This document shows, one piece after another, positions 25,249 through 36,884 of a DNA stretch of 64,000 bases. Every line of letters starts with the position of its first letter. Position 1 is the first letter of the stretch. The position numbers and the translations under genes were made by a program. A model generated the notes under the pieces. That model was not told the origin of the DNA and ran no database searches. It saw only the letters and a program-made list of their open reading frames with translations. The DNA comes from Membranipora membranacea (lineage: Eukaryota; Bryozoa; Gymnolaemata; Cheilostomatida; Membraniporidae): positions 7,812,001 through 7,876,000 of the forward strand of contig OU612073.1 of assembly GCA_914767715.1 (NCBI GenBank), given 5' to 3'.

Positions 25249-27456
25249 CCTTCACATTCGCAGTCCGGGATGTAATTGCTCAGCAAATTGAGTTGAGAAA
25301 TCTTTACAGACGTTTGTACTGTAATGCGAAGATCAAGAGACTATTAGTAAATAAATGTCAACCGAGATACAGTCAAGTCTCATGTAACAGTTGCCCAGGT
25401 AAACATTGTTATAGCCCTTGCCAAACACTATGTAAATTGTAAGTGATCGTAAATCCATGCAATGACATCATTAATGGAGGGTGGCACGGATTTGAGCTGT
25501 TTAAAAGGTGTCTAACAGTTTGCCTAGAAGTGATATTTTGTTCATAGTGATTATCCTGCCGAACATTGCACTTCCTTTTCAATATTACAATTACACAATT
25601 ATGTATCCTGCTAACTAGATCTGTATTTTTCCGATCCACTTCAGTTGTTCAAAATTACCAATAGTTCCGTATTGCAAACCACAGGTAACTTAACAAAACT
25701 TTCAATGAAAAAGCTAACTAAATATTGGGGACAATATCTAAGTTTCCGAAATAGATTGGAAAGACGTAACTCTGTATTTTGCCGATCCACTTCAGTTGTT
25801 AAAAATTACCAATAGTTCCGAATTAAAAACCAGAGGTATCTTAACATAACTTTCAATCAAAAAACTAACTCGATATTGGGGACAATATCTAGGTTTCTAA
25901 AATAGATCGAAAACACGTCATGAACTTTTACACCAGTAAAACAATTCATGAAGGTTTACCTCTCGTCTTCTCTCTCATGTAAATTTCCAGGTGAAGTCCC
26001 TCTAAACCTTTCTAAGCACGCACGTTTTTCTAAATCACGCCATGATGTGGAGTTGAAAAAAAATACCTCCGGCTTTCCATGTAAATAATAGATCAATTAG
26101 CTAAGCAAACGCAGATAATTTAAACCAATTATCTGATATGTTGAAGATGGTATCTAGTTCTGAAAGAAGTGTGCGCAGCCCTTGATCTGAAGGATCAGAA
26201 ATCCATGTTAAAATAAAATCTGACACTTCGCATATTTGTTTCCAAACATATAGCATGTTAAGCCAAACATCAACAAATAAATTTATTCAGTTAATTGAAC
26301 ATGATCAAGTTTAGCTAGTCATTGCTTCTATATCACAGTTTATTTTCTAACAAACAAGATCCTTAGATACCAGTTAGCAACACATACCAACGTGAAAGGC
26401 GAAGAATTTATAGAAAATAAAGAAAATGTTAAAATGACTTGACTTTTACGTGTCAATCCATGTAAATATGTCGCAAAGCGAACATCAATAGTCCTAAGGT
26501 ATGTATTTTATTGGATTTTTATTTATGGTTGAACCTTTTATACAAATTACAATACAGTAAAAACTGCCAACAGTAAAAGTAAAACTTTATAAGCCCACCT
26601 TATGAATTATCTGTTCGTCAGCAGAAGTGAATTCACACAAATGTTGCTTCCTAATCAGCTCATAGCGAGATAATTCTTGTCCGAGACATTGACTCAGCCT
26701 GCCTGCGAGACATTAGTTTACTCGCTGCATAGCAACCAACTTCTAATAACACACCACAACTTTTCCGTTATCTGGTCACTGCTTTAATTCTTATATAACG
26801 ACTCAGACCAATATCAGACCACAGCTGTAGTTTTCGTTGATTCTGTGCACTTTCTGTTGAGTTTAATACTGATAAGGGCGATTCATCACCATGCTGAACG
26901 GTTGATGCATATTTAAGTTGTCCTGTCCTCTTACATTCCATGTTGTGTTGAATGTCGGTTGAGTCAAAATATGGTGATAACGCTGTATAAATTCACACTG
27001 ACTTGTTTTTCCTCTTTGCCCAAAGTGTATTTATTCCTTTCTCCAGTAAGGGATAAATGTAAATTCATTCTTTGCCTAGGTTGTTTTTCGTGACGAAGGG
27101 ATGGTGTTCGAATAACAAAGTTTGATTGAAATTTTCTCTCATCAAAATGGAAATATATGCATAGTTTTTAATCGCTTACGCAAAATAAGCTGCCAGGATT
27201 TTTAGCACAAAATGTATGACTTTTAAAAAAGCTATTCATACTCTCAGAGCCCATGGTCAATACAGACATCATGAATATCAAGTTACGTCTTAGCAAGGAT
27301 TAACATAGCAACCATAGATGAAAGTGTGATATCTGAATTACAGCAAATACAGCTGTAATCATAACGTGGGAGTTGTCAGTTCTCATGAACAATCTAGTTA
27401 TTCATACCAATTGCTTATTATTAAATAAAACAGACAGACATGAAGAGATTCCAAGT
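25249..27456. other. spacer between two minus-strand genes; candidate promoter of the ankyrin gene
   Basis: No exon is supported here. It should hold the 5' UTR and promoter of the ankyrin gene and the 3' UTR of the upstream gene. The only clear structure is the tandem duplication at 25621-25920. I see no TATA box at a convincing distance. Confidence 0.4.
25621..25920. repeat. 151-bp tandem duplication, two copies
   Basis: Copy 1 starts CTGTATTTTTCCGATCC at 25621 and copy 2 starts CTGTATTTTGCCGATCC at 25772. They differ at roughly one base in ten. The pair lies about 370 bp upstream of the ankyrin gene's start codon, so it could affect promoter spacing. Confidence 0.9.
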
Positions 27457-30400
27457 CTATAATTGATTTTTAGTAGTCTGGGCATAGTCTTTCTGTGAGA
27501 TTAACAAGAAGGGTAACATTCTGCTTACAGTTCCAAGGTAAGAAAAAAATTATTGGGACCAAAATCCATAACATCTCAGGTTAATTAGCCAAATTCCGCA
27601 GTGTCATGTTTTCTGATTACATGAACACAGTAGCAGATGTATGAGCCAAGGATTGAACAAACTATGTGTTTGACACGATCGGCAGCTTACCTCTGTGACC
27701 CAGCTATGTATATTCTCTAACCAAACCAGATTACCTTTACCAGATCTGGTTACTGATGAGCTGGAACTCTTCAATCTACTCTCCACAATCCCCTACAAAA
27801 AAATGTCAATATTACAATCTTCGACTTGCGTTAAATGTTGAGATCAAAGATTCTGTATATACCACTAGCTAATCTACACCATCATACCATCCCAACAGGG
27901 AGTTATTACTCTTTGACCCCTGGGGTAGGAGGAGGCGCTGGTTGAGGGTCTCAATCTCCGCACACCAAAACAAGTGCTCCAGGTGAGGCTTGAACTCACA
28001 GCCTCCGCATCTCATACTGACTATAAGTACGGCGCGCTGACCGATTGCGCCACTGGAGCTGCTGAACCCTATAGAAACAGGCTTTTTTCGAATCACGTAA
28101 ACAAAAAGATACTGGTGATGAGTCATGCTGGCGTCGATATAGTTTTGAATCACCTTTGTCATCGAGCCCACTGGTGAGGCACCATTGGGCCTCGTGACAA
28201 GGCTAGATTGGGCTATCTACAAATGACAAGCACAAATGACAAGCACAAATGGTGAAGAGTTGTCTACTGATGGATTAAGAGAGAAGAAAACTCCGGAACA
28301 GAAAAAGGGAGAACCTTTTATCACATTTTTATCACATTTTTATCACATTTTATCGCGCTGTATAAGTGGGCCAGATGTCAAGGTTAAATCAAACTTACAT
28401 TGACACCAGCAAATCTCGTCACCAGTGTATTATTGTGTGTTTCAGTGGAAAAAAGCCAGTTTTTAATGGGTTCACCAGTTCCAGTGGCGCAATCGGCCGG
28501 CGCCCTGTACTTATAGTCAGTATGAGATGCGGAGGCTGGACAACTTGTTTTGGATCGTTAGGATAAAGAACCACAACTAATGCCTCCTACGCCCCTGGGA
28601 TATAATCATGGCGAAGACTGTGGTTAGTTACATACAGATAGGTAGATAGAATCAGAGCACCACTTTCATTCCAAACATTAGCTAGTACTGGCTTAACAGT
28701 CACCATACACTGCTCCCAATCAACCAACAAGACGGTTTCCAAGAATTTAAGTTCTCACCAGCATTTTGTCATCAAAGGATTTTGATGCGATTGATGATTG
28801 CGATGTAGACCGTGAGCTCTGATGAAGGCTGAGAGTTGAGGTTTTGTTCGACATTCTTGTCACATAGCCTGCGCTCTTATTGTTGTAGTTTGCGCTCTTA
28901 CTTTTACTCTTACCAGTCAATCTGTCATCCCCCTAAAACAAAATTAAAAGCCGTGGTGATTAAAATTTCAGGCGCAGTGCTGGTGAAGGTTAAGAATCAA
29001 TCAATTCTACACTCATAATTATTGATGCCAAATAAGATTTTTGAAAAATAAAAAAGAAAAAAATACAATTTAACATGTGGCGATCTAAAATTTTGTCACA
29101 AAAGAGGGATGAAGAGTTAGATTTAAAATCAAAAAGAATTAAAAGATCTTGGCAATGTGCCTAATACTGTGGCGATGAGTGATCTCGGAGGATTATCTTC
29201 ATCAGGGAAGCAACTTTGGCAAACAAATCCTCAGACTTGAGTGACAAAAAAGGAGATGTTCATCTTTGTTTCCCACCAGGCAATACGAAATCTTATCTTT
29301 CAATCCACTCATACATAGTTTGCAGTTTTTTGTACAAGGAAAGCCGGCGCATTAAAGCTTAGTCACAAAGAGAATAACAACTTCGACAAATTTAGCAGTT
29401 CCGCCGTATTTGCGCACATACGGAACGGCGAGGACACAGATTAGCCAGGCTAGAGCTCTGACTCTGAGGAGGTATTTCCTTTATATATTTTTATAAATCT
29501 ATGGCTTCTTATCGAGAATCGCACTAAAATTAAACTTGAGCCAACTCTGGTAAAGCTTTAATTATTTATAGCTGCAATTTAAAGTTTTATTGGATTTCTG
29601 CCATTTCATGTCAGGAATTAAAAGGAAGAAAATTAACAAACAATGACCTATTTACTGTTGCTTTGCTGCATTTTAATGTGATTTTGCCTGTGAGCAATTA
29701 GGTCGCCTTGATACTTACTGGCAGTACCCTGAAAACTAAAAGTGCAACTTTAAGTGACTGAGTACTTTATCCTCGCCAATCAGAGTAAATTCAAGCACTC
29801 TGCTCTGTCTGGAATTCATAAAAGAGAAATCCAGAGGGAGTTTATGGCACCCTCCGGTGACCTCTTCCATCTATACATCAAACTTCAAGGGTATTCTTCT
29901 CTCATCAAGAGAACAATCGAAGCTAAAATTCCAGACTGTAAAGTCAGGTCACAGACTGTCAATTTCAATCCCAATAAAATTGAGATTGAAATCAAAGTCC
30001 TACATCAATATTGACTGATTGGTGAGCGTGGTTCAGTGCTTACAGACTGGTCTAACAGTGTAATGGTTGCGCATTAGCTAAAGTTTGTTTTTATTATCCG
30101 GCGTCTAGAATTACTCTTTTCAATTTGCTGATCATGTTTATTTTAGCAACTATTGGTGCTAAGTTTCCTCAAAGGTGTTCGAGGATATGGTAATCCTAAC
30201 AAACATCTAATCACAATGTAATGTAATGCACAGGGATGCCACAATACGGTCAGGAAACTCAGGATGAAATATGACACAACCCACATCCTGTCGTCTATAG
30301 GGGTTGAAGAAACTGATGTGGTCTATGAAAGAGGATAATTCCTAGAATAAGAAAACTGGGACCAGGGGGTTTAAGACAAACAGTCCAAAACTCCCTGCGC

Positions 30401-33400
30401 AGAGTAAGACAGAATAACCGCTCTATATAGAACACCTGAAGATTTTACACTTTATCAGCCACCAGAGTTGAATACCACTTTCATTTTGTGAGAAATGCAA
30501 TGAATTCTCTTCATTCAAGAAGAGTAGCAGAGTCAATCCGAATACAGACGAATGGATCAAACTTGATCTAAGTTGATAGTGAAATAGTGAGGATATCCCA
30601 CTCCCAAATGAACAGCATTGTATGCACAAGCACTGCTACAGCAAAGTTAGCCAATGATGGAAACTCTGTTTAGAATCATTTGAGGCAATTATTGCTTTTA
30701 GTGAGGCTGCGGTTCTAAACAGAGATTGAACAGGAGATAAAGCATTGATCTACACAGAGGTGATGCATATTACATATTACATGTAGCAGAGTAGAACCTT
30801 ACAATATCTGATAGGGTCCTGGCAGTCTCAAGGGGACACGAGTAAATAAGGAGTCACACAGCCTATAACATGACCTCAAAGTCATCTCATTCACATCAGG
30901 ATCATGGCGTGGTACCACTGACGCTCAGGTACAGTTAACTAACAAACTGGATTGATTTGCTGCACAGCCACCAATATTTAAATATGAGCCCCGTCCCACA
31001 TATCAGTTTCATGCAGTGCCCTGGTAAAGGCAGCCTGATTTTGGCGGGCTACCAGAATGACGATAGCCTGGAGACATCAGACTCTGCTTTATAAAGAGCA
31101 TGGTCTGCAGAGGACAAGATTTTTTATGTCCCCGTATGTTCATACTTTAAAAGCTTTATTGATTTAGATGACCCAACAAAGTTCTTGTCAAAATGTTCGG
31201 TCAATTTTATTGATCATTTTTTATATCAAATTTTGCTGGTATCATCGTGTCGTTGTCAGCAATGCCGATGGGCAACGAATCAATTAATCAATCAATCAGT
31301 CATTCAATCAGTCAACCAATCAATCAATCAATGTTAAATAGCTTAGGGTCTAGTAAATAAGCACATTATGTTAACCCTTAGCCTGTCTTGACAAGCTTTG
31401 TTAGTTGGAGGTTCACCCCTACCGCCACCAAGAATGCTCATCAAGACAGGCTAGAAAACCTTATGACTCAAGTTACTTACCCGTATATTGATGAGTGTCT
31501 TCCTGCTGTTAGCGGTTCTCGTATCATGTCGTTTGACAGTGCTTGGCGTATATGACATGTCTATTCCCGAGTCGATCCTAGTGTAAGACTTACTGCCCGG
31601 GGGAACAGCACTATTCGGTAACTGGTATAGCGATGTATGTGTCTGAGAGTTTGTTGATGGGTATGGTGGAGAGCTTTCGCTAATATTGAGTCTGTATCGA
31701 GTCTGCTGGTGAGAGTTGACTAGCCCTGGTGATCCCACGCATACCTCACAAACAGTAGGCAGCGCTTCCATTATAGCTACAGCTGCAGAGGTGTCACTTA
31801 TTGAAGGCAGCGATACGTATTTATTCTGTGAGTAAACACAAATAATAAATTATTCTGTAGAGTCAATTTTCAGCCTTTTCAAAATGTCATTGCTGATATT
31901 ATCTTAAGCGTTGATGCCATTCTTCACCCAGTAAGTGTTGAGAAAGATGTCTGACGATAAAGTTCTTCAAAACGCCTATCAACTCAACAGCTCATTGATT
32001 TATTCAGGTAATAAAATGAACTGCCCACCATGACAACACAGTAAGACTTGAGTCCTGGTTTACTGAAACCTATTATCTTGTATATTATATAACGAATTTT
32101 GAACTTGATTGCAATTGAGAAATTGAATAAGTCTACAAAATCTGATTAAAAACTTTTAAAGGCGTCATAAAAGTAATTATTGTATAAACTAAGCACCAGC
32201 GAACTTTAGAATTAATTTTCTCCCCAGTACGCTAAATTGAGGTCTGCTTGACGTTTCAAATGCTGATCTCCCGTTTTAGCACAAATTATTACTAACGCCT
32301 ATACATCAGGCCCGTAGTTCTAGGGGAGGCAGAGAGGCACTGCCTCCCCTAGAAAGCTAAATAAGCTAAATACCGTGGCATAAAAACACTATAATTGAGT
32401 TATCCATGTCAGAATCAGCTTCTCTGGGAATTCCATTTGTTAATTATATGTCTTAAATTGCTTGGGGAGGAGCTCAAAGCACCCTTCCTGGTGATGCTTC
32501 AGATTAGCCTCGACTTTTGCCTCCCCTACCATTTTTTCTAAACTACGGCCCTGACGCCTATACATGACATACGCAACACACTAAAACTACCGGATATATA
32601 CTTTTCAAGTTCTCTAATCTTACTTATTCCATTCTATAGTATATTTAGTCAGCAAAGAGCTCAGGAAAATTACACATGCCGTGTTTTGGCGGCTTTGTAC
32701 TTCAAACAATGAAAGTTTATGTTTGTCTTAATAATTATTGTACAATATTTTGGAATTGATTATTCTGGTAAACTGTTACTAGACACAACTTCCTGTCCGT
32801 AAGCAAACTAATTATTTAGCACGGTTGGCCAGTCTGCCATCAATTTTATAGCTGACAAAATACAGAAAACATTGCCAGCGTATCAAGATTATCAGCATTG
32901 CATGTATGTTTGAAGTTGTCCCCCCCCCCCCCCCCATCAGCAAGTCAATGTCTGACCAATGTGTAGGCACGATCAAAAATGATCTGGCAACTAACACCAC
33001 CAAATGCACAACTATTTTCATCTATTATTATTATTAATATCAAGATCAAATTTTCGCTTTATATTTATTATATTAAATTTGTGAATTTGACAGATTTGAG
33101 CTCGGTGATAACATTCTGAAACTTACTATAAAAATATCCTCTCAGACTTAATTTTTTTGCATAGAGAAAAACAGCTCAAGCAGCGGCAAGAAACTCGGGA
33201 GCTCAGACTATTATGATACCTGAAGAGTACGATCATAAATTGATGATTGTAGTGTGGATGTCTCATGTAATGAATCACAATTGACATATATGTGTGTCCA
33301 TGTTGCTCCTTAGCTATATTTGATGTTCAATTATCAAGAACCATAAAAACTAGAATAAAACAAATTTCTGTAATAATGACAGGGGCTTGGTTCTTGTTTA

Positions 33401-33619
33401 AAATACCTGGAGCTGTTCTCACCTAAATCATAACAGTAGAGTGCAAAGGGGGCGGACGGGCAGAGGGGGTCAAACCCCGGTCAAGAGCTTGGGGGGAGGA
33501 CAATCCACGTTGAATCTAACATTACTTGAACTTACCAACTCCCAGTGGGTCACTACAGCTGGTGTAGTTTCAGTCCATCTTTCAGCTGGTCCCTCATTGG
33601 TGAGACCTACTTTCTTCAT
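27457..33619 (-). CDS. complete 5-exon gene, 246-residue protein of unknown function
   Basis: Exons 5' to 3': 33619-33536, 31825-31481, 28932-28759, 27792-27691, 27492-27457. Every intron is in phase 0 with AG/GT borders (donors GTAAGT, GTAAGT, GTGAGA, GTAAGC), and the sum is 741 nt including TAG. The protein starts MKKVGLTNEG, with an in-frame TAG two codons before the ATG. It has no signal peptide or membrane segment. It is hydrophilic and Ser/Thr/Lys-rich, with a TYR/Ser-Pro-rich middle (ESSPPYPSTNSQ, RIDSGIDMSYTPS) and a basic Ser-rich region (GKSKSKSANYNN). It ends WLENIHSWVTE then KDYAQTTKNQL. I do not recognise the family. The last exon codes only 11 residues and stop, so it depends on splice logic (acceptor CTTGTTAATCTCACAG). 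All-phase-0 introns would let any internal exon be skipped without a frameshift. Confidence 0.7.
27975..28059 (-). tRNA. tRNA-Ile (anticodon UAU) with 11-nt intron
   Basis: The minus strand reads GCTCCAGTGGCGCAATCGG at the 5' end and closes with GAGTTCAAGCCTCACCTGGAGC plus discriminator A. The acceptor stem of 7 bp, D arm and T arm all form. The anticodon stem CCGTA/TGCGG is conserved in pairing, with loop CTTATA and an 11-nt intron after position 37. Introns at this place are typical of eukaryotic tRNA-Ile(UAU). It lies in an intron of the 246-residue gene. Confidence 0.92.
27999..28169. repeat. left arm of a 171-bp inverted duplication around tRNA-Ile
   Basis: The reverse complement of this stretch matches 28368-28538 along its whole length at roughly three bases in four, including most of the tRNA and about 110 bp of its 5' flank. 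The spacer is about 198 bp and holds short tandem repeats (ACAAATGACAAGC and ATCACATTTTT units). Confidence 0.85.
28368..28538. repeat. right arm of the inverted duplication
   Basis: This is the mirror partner of 27999-28169. The tRNA part is conserved up to the end of the anticodon stem and into the variable region, then similarity stops. Confidence 0.85.
28478..28538 (+). pseudogene. truncated tRNA-Ile(UAU) pseudogene
   Basis: It matches the tRNA-Ile at 27975-28059 from the acceptor 5' strand (GTTCCAG, one change) through D arm, anticodon arm and intron, but lacks the T arm and the 3' acceptor strand. It cannot give a mature tRNA. Confidence 0.88.
31270..31331. repeat. AATC-type microsatellite
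   Basis: Runs of (AATC)n, partly AGTC, in an intron of the 246-residue gene. Confidence 0.8.
31379..31453. mobile_element. 75-bp MITE-like element, second copy
   Basis: Ends TAGCCTGTCTTGACAAG and TCAAGACAGGCTA are inverted, as in the element at 13350-13423. It ends 28 bp from an exon boundary of the 246-residue gene. Confidence 0.65.
32307..32553. mobile_element. 247-bp non-autonomous DNA transposon (hAT-like ends)
   Basis: The left end CAGGCCCGTAGTTCTAGGGG and the right end, read inverted, CAGGGCCGTAGTTTAGAAAA form imperfect terminal repeats; both continue into AGGGGAGGCA. CAGNGNCGTAG ends are typical of hAT-type MITEs. A 12-bp direct repeat ACGCCTATACAT sits exactly at both sides (32295-32306 and 32554-32565). 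No open frame is present. It lies in the first intron of the 246-residue gene. Confidence 0.8.
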
Positions 33620-34076
33620 TCTCTATTCCCTATATGACAATGAATCACCAAACTATATTTCATTGAGTTGGTTATGAGAAATTTAAATTAAAGAGAAACT
33701 AAGTGTGTGTTAGAAAGCGTTCACTTCCTGTTACGTTCACTCACAATGTCGTTGGAGAATTTCTTTGTTGTCCCCATGCTGACATGAAAATAAAATCTGT
33801 GTAATTGCCTTCCCAATTACAAGCCACCCTTTTTCATTATTGGATGGCCCTTGGATCATACAAGTAGCCAAGACATTGAGTTTATATTCCTAGGGGAAGA
33901 GTTGCCTTTTTTGAGTAAATGAGAGAATAACTCGGAAATCTAAGACTGACATCTAACAACAAACATCTTCCCGTTACAATATTCACCCATGTTAAGAGTG
34001 AAAGTGAAATTTCACCTATTGGAGATATATTGAATCTGAAATATTTTTACATTCACTAAAATATCAATACATACTC

Positions 34077-35110
34077 TCAGGAAAGTACCATATGGCCTGG
34101 CATTTGCTCTTTCCAACCCCCAACCAATCATAGCTAAACAGATTTGCTGTTTCCCAACCAATTAATGTTTGCTCAGAGCTTGGCCTCCACCAAATGCTAT
34201 TAGCCAAAACAAGAACTCAACGATATAAACTTTACATCAGAGCGTTTGATCTCAGTCTCCTTTAACCAAAAAAGATCCCTCGAACCGGATTCGAACCAGT
34301 GACCTAAGGATGTCTATAAACCATTACAGTCCTCCGCTCTACCAACTGAGCTATCAAGGGCGCGCTGTATAAGAACGAAATATGTAGGTATTTAAAGGTA
34401 GTTCTCAGGCTATGCTCAAGATTTATGGCGAACCCAGTCATGTTCAACAAGAGGGGACAACTCTCATATAATTTTTAGAGATATATACATAATATAGTTG
34501 TTTTCATTGTAACAACGGATGTGTGCTCTTAGCTCTATAGATTGGTTTCCAGGAAGATATAATATTCTGATTTTTGTTTATTATAGATGGTTAAGTGGCC
34601 ACAAAATTGTTAGTGTTGAAAGATTTTGCAATTAATCTGCTTGAACAAAATTTGAGGGAGGTGTCCAAATGAAACGAATGTTATCAGATGAATCAGATCA
34701 CAATAAATTCCTATAAATTTTAGATAGTAAAGATAAGGTATCAATTAATTTTTAGTTGGTCACATCTTGGTCCCAGATAAACAAGGTGATAAAATTGCAA
34801 ATAATTGTAAAAGAAACGATGAGATGTCATGGCACATTGATTAAATAAACCAATTAGCACATCATTTTGTTGCATAAAACAAGATCGGCATTAATCACAT
34901 TAAAAGGGAAAAAAAACCTGTTATCTCTATTAAAAAAATCTACCCATGACATAACTGCATCTTCAATTGCGGAAACAAAATTTTAATTCAGAAAATAATG
35001 TTTCAGTTTATTTTTAGTTTTTTTATAATCATCAATTTTCATCTCAATGATGCTACGCCAACTATGACAATTAAATAATTCAAATCAGAAAAAATAATTA
35101 CAATAAACCA
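34077..35110. repeat. segmental duplicate carrying tRNA-Tyr copy A
   Basis: The left flank (34077-34275) matches 39285-39454 and the near right flank (34361-34465) matches 39540-39645. The far right flank (about 34480-35110) matches 40430-40880. So copy A is related to both other tRNA-Tyr loci, each over a different part. Confidence 0.7.
34276..34360 (-). tRNA. tRNA-Tyr (anticodon GUA) with 12-nt intron, copy A
   Basis: The minus strand reads CCCTTGATAGCTCAGTTGG, then anticodon stem GAGGA, loop CTGTAA, a 12-nt intron, ATCCTT, and the T arm ACTGGTTCGAATCCGGT. The acceptor stem CCCTTGA/TCGAGGG has one G-U pair. All eukaryotic nuclear tRNA-Tyr genes known to me carry an intron at this place. 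It has two close paralogues in the window. Confidence 0.95.
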
Positions 35111-35215
35111 ATAGGATAAAAGACAGGATTTTTGGGTGGACATCATCATACTCTATATAATGTGGTTGAAAGACAGTGTTGTCAAATATTTCTTTTGAAA
35201 TTTAAGGTGGTACTC

Positions 35216-35347
35216 GATCAAAGACTTTACTAAACTTTACTTAAGTCTAGCAGGTCAGGATGGCATCGACTTCCCGTCCTTTATCAGAGCTTGATAAAGG
35301 TCGAGAAGTCGATGCCATCCTGCTAGACTTTAGTAAAGCCTTTGATC
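35216..35347. repeat. long inverted repeat at the 5' end of a LINE fragment
   Basis: The right arm 35293-35347 is coding RT sequence of the LINE. The left arm 35216-35285 is its inverted copy with about 15 extra bases, and the loop is 7 nt. It would fold into a stable hairpin. Confidence 0.9.
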
Positions 35348-36690
35348 AAGTAAATCATCTCAAACTCGTAGAGAAGCTAAAACAAATAGGAGTAAATCTG
35401 ACTATAGTCAAATAGATTGATTCCTTTATTGACAGTTCGCAGCTAACGAGTTGTACTTGAAGGAACACTGTCGGAGTAATGTCCTGTATCCTCAGGGGTG
35501 CCTCAAGGATCTGTACTCGGACCCCTCCTTTTTCTGGTTTACGTAAATGACCTGCCAGATACCGTAAGATCTAAAGTAAGACTGTTTGCTGATGACACAA
35601 TCATTTATGAAAATGTCACCAAAAAACACCAACTACAGGATGACCTACACCAAGGAGTTACTCCTTGCCTACACAAACTGGAGATTTGGGAGAAAACCTG
35701 GGATATGCAATTTCATCCTGCAAAGTGCAAAGCTATACGGTTTACCGGAAAATAAAAAGACTTGCCCCACCAGGTGAATACAATCTACACGGCCAAGAGA
35801 TCCCTGTCGTAAAGACGATTAAGTACCTTGGTGTCCATATACAAAATCATCTGAAGCGGACAACGAACATGGACTACATATGCAGAAAGGCGTCATCAAT
35901 CCTAGGATTTATCAAGAGAACCTTGCCACCTCAGTTCACTAAATTGAGAAAAAAGCAGCTATTACGACCAGTGCTTGAGTATGCATCCTGTTCCTGGGAC
36001 CCTCTTCCAAAGACATTGAGTGATACACTACAAGCACCACAGAGAAGAGCAGCATGTGCAGTATTCAACATACCACGTACTAGCCGAGGATCGACTCCTA
36101 ACCTGCTGAGTAAGCTTGACTGGGTGACACTGGAAAGAAGACGGATGCAGAGACGAATAGGCCTGTGACTTGGTTGATTGATTTGTATTCTATCACTAAC
36201 AGTAAATGTTGCGAGAAAAAGGTTGCTGGTACACGTATTCTGCTAAAAAATAATGAAGCTGCCTTGCATGCAAAAATAGTATTATTAACAAGTAGTTAAA
36301 AAATTGTATTATTAATATAAATGCACATGTGTCCCAGAAAGCAGTCTTTGCCCCAGGCAGTGCGGTATTTAGAGTGTCTAAGCCGACCTGAGGGGCATCG
36401 TTCGAGGTAGTTCTGGATGAAGTGTTCGTCATCAGTGAATATCTGCATTACACGATTTTTTAAATGAGTGTTAACTAGAGTGCAATGCACTTCAAAGAAA
36501 TCAACACTGACCTGCACAACTTTATCAAGCCTGCTACCACCAAAACAAGTCTAAGAGAACACGACCAACAATATGAAACAACTCATCATAACACCAAGTC
36601 CCATCTGGACAGCTTCTTCATCCATACCGGAAAGCTGTGGAACAACCTTAAAGCCGACTGCCGAGTACTATGCTCACCCGGCTAATCTAC
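35293..36690 (+). mobile_element. 5'-truncated, degenerate LINE (Jockey/CR1-type reverse transcriptase)
   Basis: Frame pieces show RT blocks in order: AILLDFSKAFDQVNHLKL at about 35310, [19 protein letters not shown] at 35500, FADDTIIY at about 35588 (the catalytic DD pair), then the thumb region with IKYLGVHIQNHL and LLRPVLEYASCSWDP to 36168. Stops occur at about 35415-35460 and there is a frame change near 35750. A typical LINE C-terminus (SFFIHTGKLWNNL) resumes at 36485-36640 after about 310 bp of foreign sequence. No endonuclease part is present. It is dead. Confidence 0.85.
36173..36483 (-). mobile_element. possible nested fragment of another LINE
   Basis: This block splits the C-terminal part of the plus-strand LINE. 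On the minus strand it has an open frame containing RLRHSKYRTAWGKDCFLG, which resembles the last conserved part of LINE reverse-transcriptase proteins. The borders are approximate. Confidence 0.4.
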
Positions 36691-36884
36691 GACAAATCTG
36701 CCCATGCCCGACCCTACTAGATGGCTTCTTTTAGGGTGACAATGTGCCAAAGATCTGAATCGTACAATGGATAGACGGTTAATGCTATATCTCAAAAAAT
36801 CATCTACAAAAGAATCAGATGTGGCGATCAACTCGGCAAGGTACAAGGAAAGGTATCAATAGGTACTTACAGGCAAGTACCATA

